64,000 nt of DNA. Source: CAVPCZ01 sp963702445 (GTDB lineage: Bacteria > Bacteroidota > Ignavibacteria > UBA10030 > UBA6906). Made by a program: the position numbers and the translations under genes. The notes beneath the pieces are model-generated. The model was not told the DNA's origin. It did no database searches and saw nothing but the letters and a program-made list of their open reading frames with translations. Of the stretch, positions 35,165 through 44,841 are shown one piece after another (the first letter of the stretch is position 1; the number at the start of each line of letters is the position of its first letter). The stretch is taken from positions 186,001 through 250,000 of the forward strand of contig CAVPCZ010000003.1 in assembly GCA_963702445.1 (NCBI GenBank), read 5' to 3'.

Positions 35165-35195
35165 TTGCTTTGCGGAATCCGAGTGCGTATATTAC
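35165..35195 (+). promoter_or_regulatory. Bacteroidota-type promoter for the alpha/beta hydrolase
   Basis: TTG (35165–35167), a 20 bp spacer, TATATTAC (35188–35195). The ATG at 35201 begins 5 nt later, so the transcript should be leaderless or nearly so. No Shine–Dalgarno is present. Confidence 0.6.
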
Positions 35196-35200
35196 TCAGC

Positions 35201-36109
35201 ATGACCATCATCGCCGTTATTCTTCTGTTCCTCGTGCTGTTCATGATCTTTACATCGCTCGTCCTGTTTGTCATCGGACCGATCATGCTGTTGCAGCCGC
35301 ACCGCCGGACGGTGGAGTATTACCGGCGGTTCACGACGTTGTTGCACCCCGCCGATCTCCACATCCGGTATGAAGAGCTGCGGCTGAAGACCGCCGAGGG
35401 AATCGACCTGAGTTGCTGGTTGCTGCCGGCGCCGGGCGCGCCGCGCGGCACGGTGATCTTTCTCCACGGTGTGAGCGAATCCAAGATCGTCGGGCTTCCT
35501 CTTGCACGCGCCCTGCTCGGGGCGGGATTCAACGTGTTTCTCTACGATTCCCGCCGGCACGGCGAAAGCGGGGGACACTTCTGCACCTACGGTTTCTACG
35601 AAAAACACGACACCACCACCGTCATGAATCACCTTCTTGCCCGCCGGGATCTGCACGTCGGCAACATCGGCCTGATGGGCACTTCCATGGGTGCCGCCGT
35701 GGCAATACAGGTCGCGGCCCTTGATTCGCGCGTGCGCACGGTGGTCGCCGAAAGCGGATTCGCCACGCTGCGTACGGTCTTCGACGAATACCAGAAGCGC
35801 ATGATCAAACTTCCCTGGCATTACCTGCGCAACATCGTCATCAAGCGCTCCGAACACCTCGCCCACTTCAGGGCATCGGCGGTTTCGCCGCTCAACGCCG
35901 TGCACGACGTTCATGTTCCGATCTTCTTCTTACACGGAACGGCGGACACGCTCATCCGGCACACTTACACGGAGATGGTGTTCAGAAATGCACATGAGCC
36001 GAAGGAACTCTGGCTCGTCGAAGGGGCGCGGCATGATAATATGGCGGAGATGGGGGGGGAGACGTATATTCCGCGTATTGTGGATTTTTTTGTCAGGCAC
36101 CTTTCCTGA
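35201..36109 (+). CDS. Alpha/beta hydrolase, membrane-anchored
   Basis: The 302-residue protein has an N-terminal membrane helix (about 3–28, MTIIAVILLFLVLFMIF onward) and an alpha/beta hydrolase fold: oxyanion region VIFLHGVSES, nucleophile serine in LMGTSMGAAV, acid in LHGTADTL and histidine in GARHDNM. The order matches BAAT/YqkD/FrsA-like esterases with unknown substrates. ATG 35201 is chosen because it begins the hydrophobic anchor and lies 5 nt after a promoter -7 element; the longer frame upstream runs through the divergent promoter region and is not coding. Confidence 0.88.
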   Translation: MTIIAVILLFLVLFMIFTSLVLFVIGPIMLLQPHRRTVEYYRRFTTLLHPADLHIRYEELRLKTAEGIDLSCWLLPAPGAPRGTVIFLHGVSESKIVGLPLARALLGAGFNVFLYDSRRHGESGGHFCTYGFYEKHDTTTVMNHLLARRDLHVGNIGLMGTSMGAAVAIQVAALDSRVRTVVAESGFATLRTVFDEYQKRMIKLPWHYLRNIVIKRSEHLAHFRASAVSPLNAVHDVHVPIFFLHGTADTLIRHTYTEMVFRNAHEPKELWLVEGARHDNMAEMGGETYIPRIVDFFVRHLS

Positions 36110-36121
36110 CGTCTTTGATTT

Positions 36122-38617
36122 CTACAATCCCAGCCAGTACACTGCCTTGAGCAGCAGGGCATCTTCCCGGGGCATGGACCAGACGTCCCCCAGACGCTGC
36201 CCGAACTCCGATCCGTAGATCCCCGTATCTCCGTCCCGCACCTGCGTCCAGACAAGATAGAGGGTGCTGCCCGGAAGGTATTCCCAGCGCAGCAGCACAT
36301 TGGCGTTGAATGTGATGGTGTTGAAGTCCGGGTTGATGTATCCGGCGAAGCTCTCGTAGGCATAGGGGGGAAGTTGTTCCGGGCCCGCGAGGCGGCGGAA
36401 CCCGGAGTATCGTCCCCGTGCATAGAGTACCTGTGTATAGAACTGCACCGAGAGCGTGCGGCTGAACGTGACAATGCCGCGCAGCGAGAGATCGAGCACC
36501 TCCACGTTCCGATCCCCGAAGACACTGAAGGGATCGGGGGACACGGTGACATCCAGGATGTTGCCGTAGGGATACACCCACGCTTCCTCGCCCTGCGTAT
36601 TCTGGTAGACCACGGCGCCGTTCAGCTCCATCCAGGATGTGGGGCGGAGGGTGAGATCGGTGCCGGCGAACAGCGATCGCTTCTGCAGATCATCCGCCTC
36701 GACTCCCGCCAGAAGACTTGCATAGACGGCATGCCGGTCGTCGCTGAGCAGGCGCATCGTAAGCTGATGGGCGCCGGGCCGGCGGTAGAGCCCTATGATG
36801 CCGCGTTCTTCATCGTCGAATGCGGAGAGCGATCGGGCATACATGAACTCGCCGCGCCAGAAATTCCGGAACTCCCCGGCAAACTCACCGCGCACCACCG
36901 CGGTGGTAAGGAAGCCGTCCCAATTCCAGCGGAGCTCGGGATTCATCGCCACGGAATAGCGTAGGAACGTCTCTCCCGCACTGTTTTCGCGGTAGAGAAG
37001 CTGCACAAAACCGCCGTGGTCGTGCGGCTGGGCAAAGAACCCGAGATCGTTGGGTGCGAAGCGGGGAGTGAAGAAATCATATGACACGGTGGGAAACCAG
37101 TGTTCCGCGCTGATGCGCGAAAACAGCAGCCGGCCCGCCACACCGTCCTGTGTTGCGGATGCCGCCGGTGCGTGCGTCCCGGCGAGATATCCGTCGATCG
37201 TTGAACGACCCCTGTCCACCCGCGCATTCCAGTCAAGGCCGCCCGACCACACCGGGCTCGTCCCGTTTCGCGCGGCAAGAGTCGCCATGCCGCCAAGCCA
37301 GGATCCTTCCTCCCACTCCTGCTTGACCCGCACCACATGGTATCCGGCGGACGGTTCCGTCAGGATCGTGGAATCTCCCCAGCTGTACCCGATGCGGGCG
37401 TTCTCCTCGGCGGTGAGCGCACTCAACGCGGCGACAGACAATCCGTCAATAGTCCGTCCCGTAACCTTGGCCGCGCCGAGAATCGTGGTGACCTGGGGAT
37501 TCTCCAGGACCGTTCCGGAGGGCCCGGGCACCACGTTGTCGCTTCCCCCGGGCTGACGCCCGATTCTCCGCGAGAAAAAGAGTGTCAGCGGCAGGTTGCT
37601 CGCACTTGATCCGAAGGTGAACATCTGTGCGGCTTCCAGGAAGAACGGACGTTTTTCGGGAAAGCGCGTTTCAAAGACCGTGAGATTCAGCACAGCCTGA
37701 TCGACTTCGACCTGGCCGAAGTCCGGGTTGACGGTGGCATCGAGCGTGAAATTTCTTGACAGACCGTACTTCACATCCACTCCCGCCTGGAATTCCGTGG
37801 CAGCCGGCACCCCCGGTCCGAAATCACCGGTGGTGGATGTACGGACAACAGACACATAAGGGGCAATATCCAGATGCATGGGCGGGGTGATGTTGCGGAT
37901 GCCGCCCACCTTTCCCCAGAGCGGAATGGGGAATCGCTCGCTGCGCGGGACCATCACCCACTCGACGAGTTCCTTTTTCCTGCTGATATAGCGCCGGAAG
38001 TTGATGCCCCACTCATACGATCCCTCCGCAAAACGCAGTGCATTCCAGGGGATGGCAAACTCGGCAATCCATCCCTCCGGGACTATGCGCGTCCTCACTG
38101 TCCAGACGGCATCCCAGGTATTGTCGTACGCACTTCCGCTCTGTGAGAGAATGCCATCACCCTGCACGCCGGACACGTTTGCGACAAACACAAAGGCGGT
38201 CTGCCGGTCGTCGTAGGAATCGATCATGAGGCTGAACCGGTCGGCCTCCGTCGTACGATCACGGCGGCTGAGCTGGCGCACGATCAACGCGGGCTTCGCA
38301 TCCGCGCACAGGACCCCCACATAGAGAGCGTCGTCATCGTACAGGAGCCGTACAAATGTCCGCTCTGTCGGTTGTGCACCTTCCACCGGATCAAACTGCA
38401 CGAAGTCGCTTGCGGGCGGGGCCTGTTGCCAGCAGCTGTCCGAGAGGCGGCCGTCGATCACCGGTGGTGTTCGGGTGGGGACCGCCCGGATGACTTTGGG
38501 GGGGACATCGTCGATCGCGGAGGCGGGCTGGGGGAGAGCGGCAACCAGCGCCGCCAGGAGGATACCCAGGCGGTTTCGTGTAAAAGGATTCCTGCCCGGC
38601 GGCGTGATCGGGTCCAC
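36122..38617 (-). CDS. DUF5916 outer-membrane protein with N-terminal CBM9-like domain
   Basis: About 831 residues. A signal peptide (NRLGILLAALVAALPQPASA) is followed by a carbohydrate-binding family 9-like domain (PVIDGRLSDSCWQQAPPASDF, LYVGVLCAD) and a long C-terminal part with repeated amphipathic strands typical of the DUF5916 barrel (NFTLDATVNPDFGQVEVDQA, FPEKRPFFLEAAQMF). Such proteins are common in Bacteroidota and Gemmatimonadota; their role is unknown. The start is taken as GTG 38617, 2 nt after the rlmD stop and preceded by GGCAGGT; a longer frame would lie inside rlmD. It is the last gene of the murA-to-here minus run. Confidence 0.85.
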   Translation of the reverse strand: MDPITPPGRNPFTRNRLGILLAALVAALPQPASAIDDVPPKVIRAVPTRTPPVIDGRLSDSCWQQAPPASDFVQFDPVEGAQPTERTFVRLLYDDDALYVGVLCADAKPALIVRQLSRRDRTTEADRFSLMIDSYDDRQTAFVFVANVSGVQGDGILSQSGSAYDNTWDAVWTVRTRIVPEGWIAEFAIPWNALRFAEGSYEWGINFRRYISRKKELVEWVMVPRSERFPIPLWGKVGGIRNITPPMHLDIAPYVSVVRTSTTGDFGPGVPAATEFQAGVDVKYGLSRNFTLDATVNPDFGQVEVDQAVLNLTVFETRFPEKRPFFLEAAQMFTFGSSASNLPLTLFFSRRIGRQPGGSDNVVPGPSGTVLENPQVTTILGAAKVTGRTIDGLSVAALSALTAEENARIGYSWGDSTILTEPSAGYHVVRVKQEWEEGSWLGGMATLAARNGTSPVWSGGLDWNARVDRGRSTIDGYLAGTHAPAASATQDGVAGRLLFSRISAEHWFPTVSYDFFTPRFAPNDLGFFAQPHDHGGFVQLLYRENSAGETFLRYSVAMNPELRWNWDGFLTTAVVRGEFAGEFRNFWRGEFMYARSLSAFDDEERGIIGLYRRPGAHQLTMRLLSDDRHAVYASLLAGVEADDLQKRSLFAGTDLTLRPTSWMELNGAVVYQNTQGEEAWVYPYGNILDVTVSPDPFSVFGDRNVEVLDLSLRGIVTFSRTLSVQFYTQVLYARGRYSGFRRLAGPEQLPPYAYESFAGYINPDFNTITFNANVLLRWEYLPGSTLYLVWTQVRDGDTGIYGSEFGQRLGDVWSMPREDALLLKAVYWLGL

Positions 38618-38619
38618 GG

Positions 38620-40053
38620 TTACCTGCCGCCGGCCGCCGAGAGACACAAAACGTTTTCCACATGCGTGGTGTGCGGAAACATGTCCACCGGTTGAGCTTC
38701 GTCGATGCCGTAGACGCTCCCCTCGCACATGAGCTTTGCATCACGCGCCTGCGTTGCCGGATTGCAGCTGATATACACGATCCGGCGCGGGCGCATTTCC
38801 AGGATTTTTTCCACCACTTTCGGGTGTATTCCTGCGCGGGGCGGATCGACAAGTACCACATCCGGTGCGGATCCGTCGCCGGGCAACGCCGCATCTCCGG
38901 CCAGGCGGTCTTTCAGGTCACCGAGGACAAACGTGCAGTTGCCGACGCCGTTTTCCCGGGCGTTCTTCCGCGCATCCTCCACCGCCGAGGCGACAGACTC
39001 GATACCCACCACCGCCGCGGCATCATCGGCCACATGAAGAGCGATGGTTCCCGTTCCCGAATACATATCGAACACCAGATCATCCGGAAGGAGGGCCGCC
39101 ATACGCCGGACGGTATCATACAGCCGTTCGGCCTGCACGGTGTTGGTCTGAAAGAAGGAGTTCGCCGAGATGCGGTACGTCCTCCTGCCGATCCGTTCGG
39201 TGATGAACCCGGAACCCGTGTAGACGATCTCGCGCTCTCCGAGGGCCACCTGGGATTTACGCGTCGTGATATTGTTGACGATGGTGGTAATCGCCGGGAC
39301 TTCCCGGAGCAGGGCAGAACAGAGCGCACGGAGGGTCGTATCCTGTTCTTCGGACGTGACAAGGTTCACCATCAGTTCGCCCGTCTGTTTTCCCTCCCGG
39401 ATAACCAGGTTCCGCAGGAATCCCGTGTGCGTGATCGTTGAGTAGATGCTGAGATCCCGTTCGCGGCAGAAAGTCCGCACCGTGTTCACAATGTTCGTGC
39501 TGGCCGGCGATTGCAGATGGCATTCATCGATGTCCAGGACCCGGTCGAAGCGCTGCGGGATGTGCAGGCCGAGGGCGAAGCGGTCGGAAGACCCGTTTTC
39601 CATACCGGACTGCCGGGCATGCTCCACTTCTTCCCGGGTCAGCCAGCGGGTACCGAACGAGAATTCCATCTTGTTCCGGTAGAAGAAGACCTCCTCCGCC
39701 CCGATGGTGGGCAGCACCGGAATGCCGGTGAAGCCGCCGATCCGTTCGAGGGCATCCTGCACCTGGCGGCGTTTGAAGTCGCATTGCCCCTGATAGGAAA
39801 GATGCTGCCAGGTACAGCCGCCGCACACACCGAAGAAGCGGCAGCGGGGTGTGATCCGCAGCGGGGAGGGAACGATGACGCCGGTGATTTCTGCTTCGGC
39901 GAATTTCCTGCTCACGCGGACCAGCCGCGCCCTTACAGTATCGCCCGGGATGCCCCCGCGCACAAACACGACGAAATTGTCCACGCGCGCGACGCTTTTT
40001 CCTTCGGAACCGAAGTTTTCGACCCGGAGTTCCAGTTCTTCACCGCGAATCAT
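38620..40053 (-). CDS. rlmD: 23S rRNA (uracil-5-)-methyltransferase RlmD-like
   Basis: The 477-residue protein has an N-terminal TRAM domain (residues 1–58), an iron–sulfur motif with Cys71, Cys77 and Cys80 in CRFFGVCGGC plus a later cysteine in DIDECHL, a Rossmann methyltransferase domain (LVFDMYSGTGTIAL, VVLVDPPRAGIHP) and the nucleophilic cysteine in YISCNPATQARD. These enzymes make m5U in 23S rRNA; RlmD and RlmCD are hard to tell apart. Its ATG overlaps the ABC-F stop by 4 nt and the DUF5916 gene follows 2 nt later. Confidence 0.92.
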   Translation of the reverse strand: MIRGEELELRVENFGSEGKSVARVDNFVVFVRGGIPGDTVRARLVRVSRKFAEAEITGVIVPSPLRITPRCRFFGVCGGCTWQHLSYQGQCDFKRRQVQDALERIGGFTGIPVLPTIGAEEVFFYRNKMEFSFGTRWLTREEVEHARQSGMENGSSDRFALGLHIPQRFDRVLDIDECHLQSPASTNIVNTVRTFCRERDLSIYSTITHTGFLRNLVIREGKQTGELMVNLVTSEEQDTTLRALCSALLREVPAITTIVNNITTRKSQVALGEREIVYTGSGFITERIGRRTYRISANSFFQTNTVQAERLYDTVRRMAALLPDDLVFDMYSGTGTIALHVADDAAAVVGIESVASAVEDARKNARENGVGNCTFVLGDLKDRLAGDAALPGDGSAPDVVLVDPPRAGIHPKVVEKILEMRPRRIVYISCNPATQARDAKLMCEGSVYGIDEAQPVDMFPHTTHVENVLCLSAAGGR

Positions 40054-42014
40054 TGCCGCTCTCTTTCCGCGTCGTAGTGGGCCTGAGCCGCCGCCAGTGC
40101 ATCAGTCACACGCGACCATTCCCAGTACAGCCCGTCGAGGGCCTGGCCGGATTCCCGGTATGCCGCATTGATTTCGCGTATGCGCTCGGCGCCTTTGTAC
40201 GTCTCGGGATCGATCATCTGGTCTTCGAGCGCCTTTTTGCGAGATTCCGCGTTTGCAATGGCCGTTTCCAGCACCGCGAGACGATCCTGCAGCGGTTTGG
40301 TCTTCTCATACCGTTCCTGCCGGATTTCCGCCTCCCGCCGTTTCCGTTCGCGGTCGCCGGTGGCGGCGGGCGGACGCGCGGTGCTGGCTGATGGCACTCG
40401 AGCGGCATCTTCGCGTGCACGCGCCGACAGATAGTCACTCACCGTACCGAGAAACGTCCTGATTCTCCCGGCCTTGAACTCGACAACCTTGTTCACCAGC
40501 GGATCAAGAAAGTCGCGGTCATGTGACACCACCACGAGGCTTCCCCCGAACGACACGAGAGCTTCCTGGAGCACGCTTTTTGAACGCATATCCAGATGGT
40601 TTGTCGGTTCATCAAGCACGATCAGGTTCGCCGGCAGGAGCAGCATTTTGGCAAGTGCGAGCCGGCTCTTTTCCCCTCCGGACAGGACGCCGACCTTTTT
40701 AAAGACGTCATCGCCGGAAAAGAGGAAGCATCCGAGCAGGGTCCGGAGCCGCGTGCGGACATCTCCGGCAGCAACGGTTTCCACGGTCTGCAGGACATCG
40801 AAGGACGGGTTGAGTTCCTCGGCCTGGTGTTGTGCAAAATAGGACACGACCACATTGTGACCGGGGAGGCGTTCTCCGCTGTCGAACGGTTCCACGCCCG
40901 CAAGGACACGTGCAAGGGTCGATTTTCCCGCGCCGTTCACCCCGACGAATGCGATCCGGTCGCCGCGGTCCACCGTGAAGTGCACCCTGTCAAAAACCTG
41001 GAGGGGGCCGTAACGCTTGCTGATGTTGCGCAGTTCGAGCATCACCTTGCCGGACGGAGGAGCCGGCGGGAAGGAGAAGGAAATTTCCTCCTCGTCTTCT
41101 TCCAGATCCACGCGGTCCAGTTTTTCCAGCTGTTTGATGCGGCTCTGCACCTGGCGGGCTTTGGTGGCCTTATAGCGGAACCGTTCGATGAATCGTTCGG
41201 TCTGTTTGATGTGATCTTGCTGATTCCGGAACGCCGCCTGCAGGCGCATGCGGCGTTCCTCTCGGGCCTGCTGCGAGAAGCTGAAGTTGCCGGCGTACTC
41301 GACCAGGGAACCGCCGCTGAGTTCAAATGTCCTGCTCGTCATGGTGTCCAGAAACCGGCGGTCATGGGACACAATCATCACGGCTCCCTGGTAGCCCTGG
41401 AGATACTCTTCCAGCCACTGCAGGGAATCCAGATCCAGGTGATTCGTGGGTTCGTCCAGCAGGAGGAGCGACGGCTGCATGAGGAGGAGTTTGGCGAGAG
41501 CGATACGCATCTGCCAGCCGCCGCTGAATTCTTCTGTGAGGCGCGAAAAATCCGCCGGTGAGAACCCGAGTCCGGTCAGCACTTTTTCGATAGCCGAGGG
41601 AATGCGGAAGCTATCCGAAGCTTCCAGCTTATGCTGCAGTTCGCCGTAGATCTCCAGGAGTTCCCGGGAGACATCGCTCCCGGGTGGCGCCGCCGCCATG
41701 GCCGCATGCACTTCCTCCAGCGCCGTGCGTGTTTCCAGGATATCGCTGAAGACCGACTCCACTTCGGCGTACAGGGTCCGCCCCGCGAGTGCGGTCCCTT
41801 CCTGCGGCAGATAGCCTGCGGTGACATACTTGGCCCGTGTGATGGCGCCGCTGTCGGGAGTGGACGTTCCCAGGAGGATACGCAACAGGGTGGACTTGCC
41901 GGTTCCGTTTGCCCCTACCAGTGCGACCCGGTCGTGCGGACCGAGAAAAAAGGTGACTCCCTGCAACAGGCGCCGGTCACCATACTGGAGCGATATGTTA
42001 ACGGCGGAAACCAT
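40050..42014 (-). CDS. ABC-F family ATPase
   Basis: The 654-residue protein has two ABC domains and no membrane segment. Domain 1: Walker A GANGTGKST, signature FSGGWQMR, Walker B LLLLDEPTNHLD. Domain 2: GVNGAGKST, LSGGEKSR, LIVLDEPTNHLD. A linker of about 80 residues with charged helices separates them, and a C-terminal coiled coil (RKRREAEIRQERYEK) follows. This matches Uup/EttA-like translation factors that act at the ribosomal E site. ATG 42014 (MVSAVNISLQYG) is chosen by alignment with the family start. RlmD, an rRNA enzyme, is coupled downstream. Confidence 0.94.
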   Translation of the reverse strand: MVSAVNISLQYGDRRLLQGVTFFLGPHDRVALVGANGTGKSTLLRILLGTSTPDSGAITRAKYVTAGYLPQEGTALAGRTLYAEVESVFSDILETRTALEEVHAAMAAAPPGSDVSRELLEIYGELQHKLEASDSFRIPSAIEKVLTGLGFSPADFSRLTEEFSGGWQMRIALAKLLLMQPSLLLLDEPTNHLDLDSLQWLEEYLQGYQGAVMIVSHDRRFLDTMTSRTFELSGGSLVEYAGNFSFSQQAREERRMRLQAAFRNQQDHIKQTERFIERFRYKATKARQVQSRIKQLEKLDRVDLEEDEEEISFSFPPAPPSGKVMLELRNISKRYGPLQVFDRVHFTVDRGDRIAFVGVNGAGKSTLARVLAGVEPFDSGERLPGHNVVVSYFAQHQAEELNPSFDVLQTVETVAAGDVRTRLRTLLGCFLFSGDDVFKKVGVLSGGEKSRLALAKMLLLPANLIVLDEPTNHLDMRSKSVLQEALVSFGGSLVVVSHDRDFLDPLVNKVVEFKAGRIRTFLGTVSDYLSARAREDAARVPSASTARPPAATGDRERKRREAEIRQERYEKTKPLQDRLAVLETAIANAESRKKALEDQMIDPETYKGAERIREINAAYRESGQALDGLYWEWSRVTDALAAAQAHYDAERERQ

Positions 42015-42077
42015 GATGGCATTGGTAACAACGCAGGAAGGGGGCGGCGCACGGGGCCGCACCCCGGGGGCGCGGGA

Positions 42078-43393
42078 CTACTTGATATAGTATTTCAGGG
42101 GGTTGGGGTCCACACGGCACTCTTCGGCAATCCGCAGCCAGCCGATCTTCCCCTCATCGCGCAACTTGTAGAGACGCGGCACCATCTTGTCGCGCAGTTC
42201 GATAGGCGTCATCGGATTGATGAAAATGCTCGTGCCCCCTTCGAAACCGGCCGGTACGGTCACGCGCCATTTGATGAGCACATGCCAGGGCATCTTGTAG
42301 ACGGCATCAATCGGTGTATAGTACCACTCCTCGTTGCAGGAGATCTGACTCCCCATTGCGGCATGGATGGCATGCACGAGGTTGCTGACGCCGCGGATCT
42401 CTTCGTCGGTGTGCTCGTAGGGCCGTCCCGCCTGGGAACGGGAATAGATCTCAATGGTCGGATAGCGGTGACCGATGCCGGCGTAGGCGATCGCGAAATC
42501 ATTCTCGGCGAATACCAGATTATGATGCGCGGCGAAGTTGACGCCGAATTCGTTGTACACATTGGCGTCGTCCCGCAACATCTTGATCTGTCCCTGGATG
42601 GACGCTCCCCACTCGTCAAGCGACACGAGTTGTTTGTGGAGATGGTCGAACGACGCCCCCGCGGAACGGAGCCAGTTCTGGAAGACGCTGATATAGCGCA
42701 CGTACCGGTTGTTGATGCTGATATCCCGGATCGAGTCCACCGTGAGCTTGAAGTACCAGTAATGCTCCTCCTCGGTCATCTCCCCCGATGAATACAGTTC
42801 GGCGGCCTGTGTTGCCCCTTCCCTGAAATGCCGTTTGGCGATGACCATCTCGTGTCCGCCGCCGAAAAAGGCATCAGCGACGGCCAGCTTTTCCGCCAGC
42901 GGGGTCTTTTCAATCTGCTCGTCGGTTTTCCCTTCCCGCCGGAGTTTATAGTACACGATGTCCGTGATGTGCTTCAACCCGGACGGATTTGCGAGGTAGT
43001 CCTCGCGCCATTTGGCGCGTGACGCGGGCATCTTGTAGGCGTAGTTTTTCCGCCAGTAGTCAAGGGTGACGATTTCGAACATGTTGCCGGTGCGGCGGAA
43101 CTCCGCCGTGGTTTCAAAATACCGGTCCGGCGGGAGCAGATCGATACGTTCCCAGTTCCCGTTGGTACGGATCAGACGCGATTTTTCCGGTGCCGTTTCA
43201 TAGTAGCGCGGGGGGCAGAAGCTGCAGTAATCCTCGGGGGTATGGACTTCCAGGGGCGGGGCAGTCTGGAGGCATCGTTGGCAATCGGTTTGCTGCGCCG
43301 GCCGGCGACCGCCCAGACTTCCGTACCGGTGAAGGGATTCAGCTGCTTCACCGTGCCGTCCGGCATGATCGTGTAATACATCATCGATGACAT
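42078..43393 (-). pseudogene. GalT-superfamily (DUF4921-like) protein, split by a one-base frameshift
   Basis: The 5' part starts at ATG 43393 after GAGGGAAG and reads MPDGTVKQLNPFTGTEVW ... GRRSKPI. Coding then continues in another frame, with a CSFC cysteine pair, PPRYYETAPEKSRLIRTNG, and on through ATG 43082 (MFEIVTLDYW) to the stop. The whole span is 1316 nt, one base short of 439 codons, and the shift lies between about 43240 and 43290. The histidine triad HLHKQ in ASFDHLHKQLVSL is the nucleotidyltransferase motif of GalT-like enzymes. Phosphohexomutase lies upstream, which suits sugar-phosphate metabolism. It may be a real mutation, a sequencing error or, less likely, programmed shifting. 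Confidence 0.7.
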
Positions 43394-43429
43394 GAGACTT
43401 CCCTCACAAGAATTGTTGCCCCCCTCCGC

Positions 43430-44836
43430 CTATCCGCGTCCCGTAGCCGCCGCGAGCAGGGCATCGACAGTCGCCACGCTGTCCGCTTCCGCGTAGAACC
43501 GGATGAGCGGTTCGGTTCCCGAGGCGCGCACCAGCACCCAGCCGTGATCCAGAAAGAATTTGTATCCGTCGGTCTCTTTGCGGCCTGTCACGGGGAACCC
43601 GCCGATGGCGCGCACGCCGTGCGCGTACTTCTTCATGATGGCAGTTTTTTCCTTCTCGGTCGTGTGAAGGTCGAACCGTTTGAATTCGTGCCGGCCGAAT
43701 TCATCCATCAGTTCCTGGACCAGCGCGCTGAGCGGTTTGCCTCTCACGGCCATCATCTCCGCCAGGAGCAGGCCCAGGAAGATCCCATCACGTTCCGGAA
43801 GGTGTCCCTTCACACCCAGCCCGCCGCTCTCTTCGCCCCCGATCAGGACGTCCCGTTCGGTCATCAGCCGGCAGATATGCTTGAAACCGATGGCGGTCTC
43901 GTGCATTGTCAGCCCGTACTTCGCGCATTGCCGGTCCACCATGTGCGTCACGGAGAACGACTTCACCACCTCGCCGGTTTTCCCCTTCTGCTCCACGAGA
44001 TACTTCAGCAGCAGCGAGAAGATCCTGTGCGAGTCGACAAAATTCCCCTGTTCGTCCACCGCGCCGATCCGATCGGCATCGCCGTCCGTGGCAATACCGA
44101 TGCCGAACCGTTCTGTCTTCACCCGCCGCATCAGTTCGCCGAGATTCTGGGCCAGCGGTTCGGGGTTCACCCCTTCGAACGACGGGTTGAACGTTTCGTG
44201 CATCAGGGTCACATCGGGCAACAGGGTACGGATAGACGATTGCGCGGCGCCGAACATCGCATCATACAGGATCCGGATACCGGCGTTCCTGATCGCCGGC
44301 AAATCGATTTTTGTGGCAAGGTCGTCCAGATACCGCTGCCGCATGTCGATCAGCAGGATCTTCTTCCGGTCCACGAGCTGCCGGAACGTCCGCGTGGGTG
44401 GCGGGATCTTCTTGAGCTTCATCACACGGGCCAGCTCCTTCTCGACCCGTGCGATCATCTCCGGATGGGCCGGACCGCCGAAGTCCCCCTTGATCTTGAA
44501 GCCGTTGTATCTGGGGGGATTGTGGCTGGCCGTAATCACGACACCCCCCGCCGCGTTCTCGAGCCTGGTCAGCAGGGAAATCATGGGTGTGGTGGCGATG
44601 CTGTCCGAAAGCTTCACCGTGATGCCCGTATTGGCGATCACCTCCGCCGACTTCTCGGCGAATTCGCGCGACATGAAACGGGAGTCGTAGCCAATGACGA
44701 TGCCGTTCCGGATCTTTTTGTGGTGCTTGAAATAGCGCGCCGTGGCGAGGGCGACACGTTCGAGATTGGCAAAGGTGAAGTCGTCGGCGATCACCGCGCG
44801 CCATCCGTCGGTGCCGAATTTGATGATCTGTGCCAT
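43430..44836 (-). CDS. Phosphoglucomutase/phosphomannomutase
   Basis: The 468-residue alpha-D-phosphohexomutase has all four family sites: phosphoserine Ser104 in TASHNP, the metal loop DGDADRIG, the sugar-binding GGEESGGLG and the phosphate-binding RASGTEPLIRFY. It interconverts hexose 1- and 6-phosphates for sugar-nucleotide supply; glucose versus mannose specificity cannot be fixed from sequence by eye. It begins 5 nt after enolase and the GalT-like gene follows after 36 nt. Confidence 0.93.
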   Translation of the reverse strand: MAQIIKFGTDGWRAVIADDFTFANLERVALATARYFKHHKKIRNGIVIGYDSRFMSREFAEKSAEVIANTGITVKLSDSIATTPMISLLTRLENAAGGVVITASHNPPRYNGFKIKGDFGGPAHPEMIARVEKELARVMKLKKIPPPTRTFRQLVDRKKILLIDMRQRYLDDLATKIDLPAIRNAGIRILYDAMFGAAQSSIRTLLPDVTLMHETFNPSFEGVNPEPLAQNLGELMRRVKTERFGIGIATDGDADRIGAVDEQGNFVDSHRIFSLLLKYLVEQKGKTGEVVKSFSVTHMVDRQCAKYGLTMHETAIGFKHICRLMTERDVLIGGEESGGLGVKGHLPERDGIFLGLLLAEMMAVRGKPLSALVQELMDEFGRHEFKRFDLHTTEKEKTAIMKKYAHGVRAIGGFPVTGRKETDGYKFFLDHGWVLVRASGTEPLIRFYAEADSVATVDALLAAATGRG

Positions 44837-44841
44837 AGGGA

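Noticed and set aside
42078..43393. Programmed ribosomal frameshifting in the GalT-like gene
   Set aside because: No slippery heptamer or following pseudoknot is evident at the shift, and sugar nucleotidyltransferases are not known to need one. Decay or a sequencing error is simpler.
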